DNA from: Desmodesmus armatus
Lineage: Eukaryota > Chlorophyta > Chlorophyceae > Sphaeropleales > Scenedesmaceae
DNA length: 64,000 nt
Reading direction: 5' to 3'
Assembly: GCA_007449985.2 (NCBI GenBank)
Contig: VIIQ02000050.1
Span: forward strand, 96,467-160,466
The notes beneath the pieces are model-generated. The model was not told the origin of the DNA. It searched no databases and saw nothing but the letters and a program-made list of their open reading frames with translations. Of this stretch, positions 47,501 through 59,558 are shown in pieces; position 1 is the stretch's first letter, and each line of letters begins with the position of its first letter. A program made the position numbers and the translations under genes.

Positions 47501-50500
47501 TGCACCTCTACAACTGTCCTGTATGCTGCAGGAGTACGCATACACGATGGCCGCAGCCTATCGGAGCGAGCAGCGGCGGCTGCTCAGCTTCCTGCGCATG
47601 GCGGACTTCATGATGTGTGACACGCTGCAGACCATCCTGGTGGAGTCAGTCAGCGAGATGCTGGCAGCTCTGGAGCCCACCACATACACTGGTTGGGCCC
47701 CCGAGCAGCAGGGCATGGACGGCCAGGGCATGCAATCAGCAACAGGCGTCACCTCTGCATTCAGCAGCTCTTCCGGCGGCAGGAGCCTGCAGGCGATGTC
47801 CACCATGCTCAACAGCAGCAGGCGGGCACGTGCATCCCTAGCAGTGGCCGGCATGCAGCTGCAGCCTGTCACAGCAGCGCAGCAGGCGGGATCAGCAGCT
47901 GCTGCTGCGGCAGCTGCTGAAGCTGCTGTGGGGTTGGTGGGGGTGGAGTCGGGCAACCGCCCGCCACTGCTGGAGATGGATGTGGTGATGAGCAGCAGCT
48001 GTGACAGCCTGAGCTTTGTTCCAGAGCCCGACCAATTCCAGGTACGAGCTCTTTATTGTGTAGCACTTGTGCTGACAAGCTTCCAGCATTGGATTTGATG
48101 ATCCCCCATCTTGTTGCACAAGCAGCCCAATCCACTATCTCAAACCTGAAAATGTATCATCATCAAAAAGACCCCATGCACCACTGTGCGGCAGTCCTGA
48201 TGCCTCTTTGGCTGTGTGATTGTCCTGCAGGCACAGCTGGGTGCTGTGCTGAACAACTTCATCAGCTGCGCCACCGGCATCACCCGTCTCTCGCGGCCTG
48301 AGCTTGTGACAGGGCTGCTGGGGGCAAAGCCGTCAGAGGTGCAGGACCTGACACCCCTGGCAGACCTAGTGGTACCGCCAGAGTGCAGGGAGCTGGTGAG
48401 GGCATTGTAGTGGCCCGTTTGGGGCGGGGGGGAGGTTGACAGATGGATACTTTCACCCTCTACACTGTACTCTCCACACTTGATGAACTTGGGGGTTCAA
48501 GAGTTTGCGCTGGTTGCAGCTAGTATGCCAGCAGGCTGTCCAGCGAGCTGATGCTGGATGAGGCGACGTGAAGGGCGCTTGGCCTGGAACAACAGGCCAG
48601 CCAGTCCACTGAGATGCCTGTATGCCTGCAGACATGTGTATGCACACCATTTTGACGCCTTTCCTTTGACCAAGAAAGCCTGCCTGAGTTCTGCATGTTG
48701 GTGCCTGTGCAGGTCAATGCAGCCAAGGCAGCCCTGGAGGTTGCCCTTACTAGGGCCACACAGCAGCGCTCGGGTTACGAGCCTTACCGCGAGATGGCAC
48801 GCTTTGACCATCAGCTTGACCTGGCTAGCTTGGCACCTGCCTACAAGCTTACGTGTGCTATGGCTGCCAAGGCGATCACAGGTGTGCTGCCCCTGGTGAA
48901 AGTATATGTAAACAGCCTGGCTGACACCTGTTGATAGGGGGGTATATATGAGTGTTTTTGCATGTGCGCGCCAGCCATGTGCAGGGGGTTGAAGGTGCTG
49001 CATTTACATTCAAATGACCGTTCAGCTGGCCCCAACATTGCTGCTCTGCAGAGGGAGCAGTGCCTGGCACAGCGGAGCCCAGCCTCGTGAGCCTGACTGC
49101 AGCCAGCTCAACCCTCCTGCCTGGCACTGACGGCAGCCCTGCGGAGGGGCCTGTGACCCTGGCCACCTACAAGCAGCTGCTGGACCGCCTGCTGCAGCAG
49201 AAGGCTGACATAGAGGACCTGCTGCCTACCTCCAGCATAGACATTGTGCGGCTGAATGTGGCGGGGCTGAAGCAGGCGCTGCTGCCGTGGCCCTTGAAGC
49301 GGCTGGCCGAACTGCACCAGACCCTTCCCGTCCTCGCTGCAGGTGCGCTTGCATCGCTGCAGGGGCCTTGAGCGTGCACGTGATTTCATTAGTGTCTCAA
49401 TGTGCTGATGTTTGTTATGGCAAGGTCCTGCTGGTCACAGGCATTGTATTGTTAGGCTGTACCCTCGGAGGGTGCAAGGCATGGGGTTGGCATGCGCATG
49501 GCCAGGAGCTGTGTCTTCCTGCTTTTTCTGCTGCAGACATGCTGCATGACTTCATGGGCAGTGTGCAGTCAGCGCAGTCCAAGCTGTCCGCGCTGTGCAC
49601 CTGTGTGGAGGACTACGTGGAAAAGATGCTGTTCCTGGACCAGTATGTGGCCAATGAGAAGGCCATGGATGCGGCCTGCAACCAGGTGGGTTGCGAGGCC
49701 CCTGGAGCTGTCACCGGGACGTCAGCCACTTTCTGATTGGTTGGCCAGGCGCCACGAAACGTTACAAGCCGGCAGCACACATCACGCCAGACGTTGACAT
49801 TTTGGTGCGCCTCTGCAGTTTTTGGTGGATGTCAAGTGATATCAAGGCCACAGTAAGGCATGTTAAATGTTAGCGGGTGCTGTGATACAACTGCACAAGG
49901 AATGCACTGCTGCAGGTGCATGCCTTGTACGCCCTGCTGGATGAGTACAGCATCAAGCTGCCTGATGTGGACAGGGCCGGCTACGCGACCATGGACAGCA
50001 GCTATGCAGCTCTGAAGGCCCTGTTGGAGGAGGTGGAGGGCAACAAGGACGCTTCCATCAGCAAGTATGGGGCTGAGCTTGACACAGGTGGGTGAACACA
50101 CGTGCAGAACTACAGGCAGCACAGTGCGTAGTACCTGTGAGTGTTGGATGCGTGACGCCTCTCACCCTCTCATGCTAGCAGTAAGTTCATGGATCTGGAC
50201 ACCTTTGGCTGCACGACCGACGGCTCCTGTTTGGCACACGCTCACTACAAACCCAACTGTGGTAGCAGCACACTGTGCTGGCTGGTTGCTTTGTGGTAGC
50301 AACGTGTGGAGTCTGGACGGCTGTTGCTGTTTGCCTTTCAGGTGCTGAGGGCATTGCCAAGGAGGTTGCACAGCTGCGTGAGGCAGCACAGAACGAGATG
50401 CTGCTGGATGAGGAGAGCTCACCCAACGCAGTCATTGACGAGCTGCAGCACTTGTCGGCCAAGCTGCATGTGCATGAGGAGGAGCTGGCACGCATCAACA

Positions 50501-53500
50501 AGTACCAAGCACTGTTCAAGGTGGGTTGTCAAGCACGTGTGCGCATGTTGTCTGTGACGGCAGCATGATTGCCTGAGAGCTTCCGCATGCGATGCTGTCC
50601 TTGTCTGAGCTGAAAGCACACAGACCTGCAGCAATATGATCGAGGACAGCAGCCAGTGTGGCATCTGCATATGATGTACCTTTGACTGTGCTTGCATGTG
50701 GCTGCAGGTGAGTGAAAGCAGGCTGGAGGAGCTGCCGGCAGTGAAGGAGGACCTGGAGCTCAAGCTGCTGCTGTGGAACAGCCAGGCCGCTTTCGACAAG
50801 CTGGCGGCAGAGTGGCGTAGCTGTCAGTTTGAAGGCCTGGACGTGGCGGCCATTGAGGAGGTTGTGGCACAGTAAGTGCCTGGCTTGGTTACTTACAGCA
50901 TTGGTGTGCTGACATGCAGCTGCAGCACAGTTGCAAGCCCACATGAATGCGTTGGCAGGCTGTAGGAGGTTTGGGGTAGAGAGAGTTCTCCCAAGCTGCC
51001 TGAGTGCTGGTGCATGCTGGAGCAAAAGCGTTGGCTGCGCTACGCACAGGTTCCACAAGGCAGTGGCAAGGATGGAGCGTGGGCTGCCACCCTGTAAGCT
51101 GGTGCCAAAGCTGAGGGCTGCTGTGGATGAGTACCGGCAGCTGTTGCCGGTCGTGGCCGCCATGCGGAACAGCGCCCTCAAGGAGAGGCACTGGACAAAG
51201 GTGTTTGCCGCAATTGGTACCGTGCTGCCGCGCGATGAGAGCTTCACCCTTCAGGTGGGCTGGAAATGCACTTGGAAGTGCAGTGCGCTACCCAGCATTG
51301 AGCATCGGGCCTGCACTGATGCAGTCATGTGGGAGCTTCAACGCTGTGTTGACACACAACCACAGCAGCCGCAATGGGCTCCCACACTGCTGTGCTGTAT
51401 GTCAGCCATGTCTGAAGTACTACGCTGTCCTCCTGTCTCGACACCCATCAGCAGCTTGGCTGTCCAGCAGTGTCATACAAGTATGCTCCTAGTGCATTGT
51501 GCAACATGCGCCTGCTTGGTGCTCCTGTCATGGCAGGTCCTGCTGGATGCCAAGGTGGGGGCTGTCAAGGACGCCATCATCGCCACCAGCACAGAAGCTA
51601 CGCAGGAAGCGACCCTGGAGGAGCTGCTGGCCAAGGTTGTGGCCAAGTGGGCCGCCATTGAGCTGTCAGTGATCCCCTACAAGGACAGCAAGGATGTGTA
51701 CATCCTGGGCTCCATAGACAATATTCAGGTGGGCTTGCATGCATGGCCCTCTCTTGCAGAGGCTGGTGGGGGGTGTTGGCTGTTTTGCCAGCCCGCTTGC
51801 AAGCTGCACTCCAGGTGGAGCGTCTCACTTACATGCATCAACACTGGCCCTATTTCCCTGCCAGCTGTACAGCAACAGGTAAAGGGAGTGGTTGGCCTTG
51901 AGGTGCTTGTGAGATTTCTTTCCAATACGCCCCCGCCCATGCCCTGGATGCAGGTTGCGCTTGAGGACTCCCTGGTGACAATGTCTACCATCCTATCCTC
52001 CCGCTTTGTGGCGGGCATCAGGCCAGAGGTTGAAAAGGTGGAGCGGCAGCTCAACAACTTCTCAGACACGCTGGACCAGTGGGTGCAGGTGAGGCAGACG
52101 GGGCTGCATCCGTGATGTTGCAAGTGTCCAGCCAACATAGGAATGCAGGCACTGTCGTTTTGGCACATTTGGTGGTGACCTGTGAAGCTGTGCATGGTTG
52201 TGCCTGGTGGACTGCCCTGCAGATACAGGAACATGCCAGGCTGCGACCCACACTGCATTGTTACTCGCAATTTGTCACCGCAGGTTCAGAAAAGCTGGAT
52301 GTATTTGGAGCCCATCTTCAGTGCTCAGGACATCCAGAAGCAGCTGCCGGCGGAGCACAAGGCGTTTGACCAGGTCCACAGGCAGCTGAGGGAGATCATG
52401 CGCAGGACCAAGGACAGGCCAAACGCACTGCAGACAACGAGCAACGCAGGTGACTGGGTGCCGCTGCTGCATTTGCATGCACTGCATTGTTTGGCTCCCC
52501 CAATGGTCCAACAACAGTTACCACGATTTGGTTGGAAGCAACAGGGACCACAGCACAACGGCCATGATGACACATCAGCAAGTGCTTATGCTGCTGTGCT
52601 TGCGCAGGCCTTCTGGAGACCTTGGGCAAAAGCTATGACACTCTGGAGGCCATCCAGAAGAGCCTTGAGGAGTACCTGGAAACCAAGCGGGTTGCATTCC
52701 CTCGCTTCTACTTCTTGTCGAATGATGAGCTGCTTGAGATCCTGGCTCAGGCCAAGAACGCTCAGGCTGTACAGCCTCACATGGGCAAGTGCTTTGACGG
52801 CATCAGGCGGCTGGACTTTGGCGACGATCCAAAGAGCACTGAGGTCTTTGCAATCGTGTCAGGTACGAGCAACACGGTGGCTGTGCAGGCGTTGATGACG
52901 TCAATGCTGCGAGTTGGGCTTGTAAGCAACAGTCGTTGTTGGCCCTGACTGTGCAAGGGCGGAGGTCGCGCGGCCAAGAGACGCAGGAGCAGACTCAAAC
53001 TCGCCCCATATCCTTCTGACAGCCTTGTGACAGGCACTGACAGTGGGCGTGGACTCAGCCGTCACATACAGACGTAATAACCTTCATGTTGCAGGCGAAG
53101 GAGAGTGGGTCAGCCTGGGCAAGAACACGGTCAAGGCCCGCAACAGTGTGGAGACCTGGCTGGGCTCCGTGGAGTCTGGCATGGTGTCCAGCCTGCGGCG
53201 CCTGGCCAAGCAGGCCATGGCCAGTTACCCTGAGGAGCCGCGATCTGAGTGGGTGCTGCAGCAGCCTGCACAGCTGGTGATCGCAGTGAGCCAGGTGTTC
53301 TGGTGTGGGGCGGTGGAGGAGGCACTCAAGTCAAACATCCCGGTGCAAAAGCTGGCAGATGTTCATGAGGTGCGCATAGCGCTGCGAATCAAGGGAGGGG
53401 TGGGTCACCCATTGTCAATGGCTCCTCCATGGGAGTGGATTCCCTGCACAAGCTGGGGACGATGCTCAGTGGCCATGATACTTTTTTTGGGTCTCAGTGG

Positions 53501-56500
53501 CCATGACACTTTGACTGACGTGTGTTGAAAGACAGCGTACGTCACCTGGCACCCATCATTTCTTGCTGTCTTGATTGCCGGAGCTGATTGTGATGTCGTC
53601 CTGCGTATTCTGCAGACAAGCGTGCAGCAGGTCGGTGAGCTGACGCGGCTGGTGCGTGGTGACGTGTCCAGCCTAGCACGCCGGCTGCTGGCGGCGCTCA
53701 TCACCATCGACGTGCACAGCCGTGACATCGTCAGCAGCTTGCTGTCCAAGGGCACCAGCAGCACTGAGGAGTTTGAGTGGCAGATGCAGCTGCGCTATTA
53801 CTGGGAGGACGACGACTTGGTGGTGCGGCAGGTGAGCAACAAAGTGGGGCGAACATCATGTCACGGTGCCCATGTAGAACACAAGGTTTGGTTGCAAGGC
53901 AGAGTCCAGTCGTGTTTGTGCTGTTCCCTGAGCTGACGACCTTGTCGTCATGCGCAAGCCTACTTGTCAGATTGCTGTTGCACTGCAAGTGAAAGTCAGG
54001 TGCTCGATTGACGACGGCAGTGAGAATGGCTGTGGGGGCTGCTGTTTGCATGACGTTGCAGGTCAACGCCCGTTTCTTGTATGCGTATGAGTACCTGGGT
54101 GCGCAGCCCCGCCTGGTGGTGACGCCCATGACGGACCGTTGCTACCTCACCCTCACGGGCGCGCTGCACCTCAAGCTGGGAGGAGCTCCTGCGGGACCAG
54201 CAGGTGAGGGCCACTTGCAGACCGGGACAGCAGTTGGCACTGGCACAGGCGCAGCATTGGAAGTTGTGACGCATCAAACCCAATATCGCACAAGCGGCCT
54301 TGGCTTTGCATTTTGCATGCATGCATTTGGAGGATGTGTGACTGGCACTGCTGGCGAGTTTTCTGGCAGTGCGGGCCGTGCATTGTGAACTGCTGTGTGG
54401 CGTCTGTCATGCATTGCCGCTGCAGGCACTGGCAAGACAGAGACTGTGAAGGACCTGGGCAAGGCCCTTGGTGTCAACTGTGTGGTGTTCAACTGCGGAG
54501 ACAACCTGGACTACAAGGTATGCATTCTGATGGAAGTTCGCCGTCACCGTCAAGCTGGGTTGCTGGGCCTGCTGCAATGATGACATGCTGATCTAGTCAT
54601 TTCTGGGTAGCACACAGTGGGTGTGCAGGCCATTGCTGCCAGGTTCAGACCATCAACTGCCTGCCACTCCTTGCTGCAGTTCATGGGCAAGTTCTTCAGC
54701 GGCCTTGCACAGTGTGGCGCCTGGGCTTGCTTTGATGAGTTCAACCGGATTGATGTGGAGGTGCGCGACCCATGCCAATGTTGTCACTGTATTCACATGC
54801 CATGTAATCACTTGCCCAAGGTCTTCTATCAGGCTGATCCACTGTTCCTCAGGTGGTTCCTGTGGCAAGGGGCAGCCAAGTGAAATGGAACCACTGAAGT
54901 ATCCAGCAACCGCTATGTGTGTGAGCCATTGGCTGCAAGATGTGTGCATGGTGATAGCGGTCGAGCGTGTCACCGCAACCACTGTGCCGTGTTCTCTTCC
55001 CCAGGTGTTGTCAGTGGTTGCGCAACAGCTGCTGACCATCCAGAATGCGCTGAGGGCCAACCTGGATAAGTTCTGGTTTGAAGGCCGGCCCATCAAGCTG
55101 CAGCAGACATGCGGCGTGTTCAGTGAGTGCAGCTGGGTTCCATGTCGGGCCCTTCTAATACATGGTAGCCTGAGAGTCGCTGGAAGTCTTAGGTTGCTAT
55201 GTTGCTCAGCCCAGACACTATCTTGCTTGGGCCCCACACCAGAGCGAAACCATTGATACAACACTGGTGGGTTGGCCTGGTGTGAAAAGCACAGCCCAGT
55301 TGCATCTGCACGTGTTGCACAACCACGTCACCGGCGCAGCTACTTGTAAGCGTACTTTGAGCAGCAAACCAGTGAGTCATGTCGACCTGTTGCGCAGTCA
55401 CGATGAACCCAGGCTACGCTGGTAGGACAGAACTGCCCGACAACCTCAAGGTGGGTGATCGCTGCCGGAGCCGGGCGGCCGCCACTGCAAGAATGGCTCA
55501 GGTGTATAGGTGGCGTACGGTCAAATGACACACTATGCTGTTGAGTCTATGTGCTGCATTTCTGCCAGCTACCGCATGCACAAGCAGTACTGATGAATGG
55601 GGCTGATGTTGCAGCATGTGTGTACCCGATCTGCGCAGGCGCTCTTCAGGCCCATGGCGATGATGATCCCAGACTAGTAAGTTGCAGCGAGTTCCTCACT
55701 TGAACTGGCTTTGCCACAAGACACTGGTCAGAGGGTTTTACAGCATGCCTGCACAACAACCACCCTGACTGCAGGTGCACTGTGGTGCACCCGTGCCGGC
55801 AACACAAAGCTGTCCCTCGCAAGCCTCGCGTGCTGTTGCTTGCAGTGCCCTTGTTGCTGAGGTCATGCTGTTCAGTGAGGGCTTCGAGGACAGCAAGGTG
55901 CTCTCACGCAAGATGGTGCAGCTCTACAAGCTGGCCAGCGAGCAGCTTTCGCAGCAGGTGGGCGTGTAGAGCTTTGAGCGCAGACGGCATCCACGTGCAC
56001 CCCGCTGCATGGTTCTTGAGGCTTGAATTTTGCAGTCAGAAGTGCAAGAGCAGCAACATGTTGCCTCGTGTGCGCATGCCGCGCTGTGCAATTGATAAAA
56101 AGCCTTCACCTTCGAAGGTGAAGACATGCTGGTGCTGATGCGTGTGTATGTATCGGTGTTTGCAGGATCACTATGACTTTGGCATGCGTGCCCTGAAGAG
56201 TGTGCTGGTTATGGCTGGCAGCCTGAAGCGGGCCAACCCGGACCTGCAGGAGGACATCGTCCTCATCAGGGCCATGCGGGACAGCAACCTGCCAAAGTTC
56301 CTGGTTGCCGATGTGGAGCTGTTCTGCAACATCATCGGTGACCTATTCCCGGGAGTGCAGGTGCCAAATCAGGTCAGTCTGCAATGCCCACCTCTGGTTC
56401 TGTTCGCATGGGCCGAACCCTGGCATATTTGTTTACTGCTTGTCTGATAGTCCCTACTCGTGCGTACCGTACGAAACGTCACTCTCTCACTTGACGTCTA

Positions 56501-59238
56501 TCACTGCAAGTTACACTATGCCGTGCTGTGCTGTGGGGTTGCCAAAAATGCCTGCAGGACTATGGTGAGCTGGAGCAGAGCCTGCGGGTGGTGCTGCAGC
56601 AGCGCGGCCTGCAGCAGTCTCCAGGCTTCCTCACCAAGGCAGTACAGACCTGGGACACCATGTGTGTGAGGTTGGCCTGATGCTGGTGGGGCCCACAGGC
56701 AGCGGCAAGAGCACGTGCTGCTCAGCTCTGCAGGGGGCACTAACGCGGCTGCGGCAGGAGCTCAACCACCCGAACGAGCAGTTCCAGGTGGGGTTGCTCC
56801 CTCGGCATGCAACCCTCAGTATGGAGTGCCACCAGCTGATGGCGCTGCAGGGGCCCTAGAGTCTTGGCTGCCTTATCGTATGTTGCAAGGTGCCACAGGT
56901 AACAGAAACTGTCACGGAATGCCTTTGAGCTGGCGGTGACGCCTGCTGGTGGGTGTGAAGGCAGTCAACGAGGTTACTGTTGCTGCGGGTGTCTGCAGGT
57001 GACGCATGCCTACACACTCAACCCCAAGTGCATCAACATGGGGGAGCTGTACGGGGAGTACAACCTCCTCACAAACGAATGGACAGACGGCCTTGCGTCC
57101 TCCATCATCCGTGCAGCGGTGTCAGATACCACCCCAGACCGCAAATGGGTTGTCTTTGACGGCCCTGTGGATGCAGTGTGGATCGAAAACATGAACACTG
57201 TGCTGGACGACAACTGCACGCTGTGCCTGCCGAATGGAGAGCGCATCAAGCTCAACCCCCTGACAATGCGCATGGTGGGTGCCATGCTGTTTCGGACAGG
57301 CTGCAGCTCACCAGCCCACCATGAACAACCTCTAGTCCACACGCCTGGCTGTCTGCATGCAGGGTGTGTGACTGCATGTTTTCCAAACATATCTGCACTG
57401 CCAGGCAATGTCTATGCGTGTGCAGCCTTCCTGCTGGAATGCATCCCCATGCTGGCACCTGTCCATGCACCAACCAAACCACATACCCGCCCTGCCGGTT
57501 GACTGTGCTTACAGGTCTTTGAGGTACAGGACTTAGCCGCCGCTTCACCAGCCACTGTCAGCCGCTGTGGCATGGTGTACGTTGCACATGAGGAGCTCGG
57601 CTGGCGCCCTGCTGTCCAGACATGGCTGGCCAGTGCTCTGCCACAGGTTTGGCTTGGGAAGCTGTTCAATCATGCTCATGGTTTGTGTGCGCTGTTCAAA
57701 GTACATGCACCAAAAGAGACCAATTCAAGCACTTGTACTTGTGGTCTATACGCACAACAGAAGATGTGAGTTGAACAGATTCTATGATCAAGTGTTCACC
57801 TGAAGCGCTTGACTGCTGCCAGTCATACAAACCAACTGCTGTTGTACCCGCCCCTGCAGGCTGTGCCAGGCTTGACCCAGGAGCACCAGGACATCATCTA
57901 TGGCTTGTTCAATTCCCATGTAGACGCCGGGCTGGCATGGGTGCGGAAGGAGGGCAGTGAGTACATCCCATCTGTTGACAACAACCTCACCACCAGCTTG
58001 GCAATGATCATGCAGGTAAGTGTGCTGTAGCATCTGCCCCCCTGAGGAGCCTCTTGGGCCTGAACCAACCAGGCAAAGACTGTCTGCGGCAATCACTGTC
58101 AGGAAGCCCTTTGAACAGGATTAATTTGTTGCTAATTGGTGACTAGTTCCGCTGACCTATCTGTTGCACTTGCCTGCCATGCAGTCGCTGTTGGACCCTT
58201 CCAAGGGCTTCAAACTGGCAGGCTTGGAAGGAGAGGCTTTCACGGTTTCAATCGGCAGGGTGTTTGCTTTTGCCTATGTTTGGGCGCTGGGTGGCAACTT
58301 GGCACCTGCTGCAAGGCCCGGCTTTGATGAGCACGTGCGCGAGCAGCTGCAGGATGTGGTAAATATCCCAGGTAGGGAAACTCGTAGGCCTCAACTGCAT
58401 CTACGCCACATGTTTTGCCAGGCCTGCCCGCAAGCAGTTCGTTCAAAGCTTTGTCTGCAGCTGGTAGCAAATGTGTCAGGCCCAGCGTGGCCATTGTGCA
58501 TTGCATGGGTGTGCTGATGTGCGGCACCTGCCCGGACGATGCATCATGCTGCTGTTGTGCAGGTGGGGGTCTTGTGTATGACTACCAGCTTGTCTTTTCC
58601 AGCGGCAAACCTGAGTTCAAGCAGTGGTCTGACGTCGTCCCCACCTTCTCCTACAACAAGGCACTGCCTTATTTCCAGGTGCGAGCACGTGACTAGCAGG
58701 CTGGACAGCATGCTGCCAACATGACGCTGTAGTTCAACACTATACACGTAAGGGTATGGGGATGATGCATGCAGGGTGACCGAGCAGGGTTCCAATACAG
58801 TATCATGTTACATCACGGCAGCGGCGTGTGGTATACATAAAGGGCCAACCATTGCCATTGGGGCGGGAGGCAGTTTGCAGGGTGCAATAAATCATTGCAT
58901 CAACAGCAATGGTTGCTGTGCTTGCTGCTGTCCTTGCTGCGCTTGTAGATGGTTGTTCCCACAGCGGATACGGTGCGCTTTGCCTACCTGCTGGAGACAT
59001 GCCTGGATGTGGGGCGCAGTGTCCTCTTTGCTGGCATGACTGGGGTCGGCAAGAGTGTTATCACTGGCGCAGCTTTGCAGTCGATGGCTTCCAGAGGTGG
59101 CTGTCACCCAGCTGACACTCCCAGCAGTAGGGTTGCCGGCCGCCTGGTTGCGCACACAGCTGTGTTCAGTGCGCAAACCAGCAGCAGCGATGTTCAGTAC
59201 CTTATCGAAAGCAAGTTGGACAAGAAGCGCAAGAAGAG
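44449..59238 (+). CDS. DHC: Axonemal dynein heavy chain, inner-arm type, tail through AAA3
   Basis: Motor subunit of a ciliary dynein. Exons: 44585-44728, 44818-44886, 45143-45293, 45566-45872, 46110-46306, 46555-46799, 46938-47297, 47532-48041, 48231-48395, 48713-48881, 49052-49342, 49537-49685, 49916-50087, 50342-50520, 50708-50871, 51050-51254, 51537-51728, 51954-52088, 52284-52449, 52608-52862, 53095-53369, 53616-53831, 54062-54203, 54426-54517, 54680-54760, 55005-55122, 55398-55450, 55639-55676, 55846-55957, 56166-56372, 56558-56787, 56999-57274, 57515-57646, 57860-58015, 58185-58371, 58563-58678, 58949-59238. About 2,315 residues, half of a full chain. AAA1: [51 protein letters not shown]2: [43 protein letters not shown]3: [20 protein letters not shown]. 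The sequence is closest to single-headed inner-arm types (DNAH1/6/7-like) by my reading. One base is missing near 56671. The rest of AAA3 is not found before the retrotransposon. Confidence 0.95.
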
Positions 59239-59558
59239 GTGTGTATCAGTATGTTTGGATGTGGGCGGCATACAATATGCTGCATGCAGGAATGCTGGCC
59301 AGTACACATATCTTTTGGGGGAGTATGTTACATGGACATTTTCGCCAAACAACAATGGCATTGCCCACCAGGATCGAGCCAGGTGAACCTCATAAGTTGT
59401 CTCCCCTGCGGTGGTTTGCACCACCTACACCGGGTTGACCAAAGAAGGCAGAACCACCAGAATTGCAGCAAGTGCCAGCCATGCTAGGAACCTATTGTGT
59501 GCAGAGATGAGGGCAGGCAACTATACCAGTGTGGACACAAGAAACAGAACAAAGTCAG
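59239..59558. other. Dynein intron and retrotransposon 3' flank
   Basis: Begins with the GTGTGT donor after the last dynein exon. No exon matching the next dynein segment (GPPLGK...VFVDD in the family) is seen. The boundary with the retrotransposon 3' end is not sharp; a palindrome GGTGGTTTGCACCACC lies at 59410-59425. Confidence 0.5.

Noticed and set aside
49415..49600. Minus-strand open frames across the dynein gene
   Set aside because: They are shadows of dynein exons and introns; phase and family motifs are only on the plus strand.
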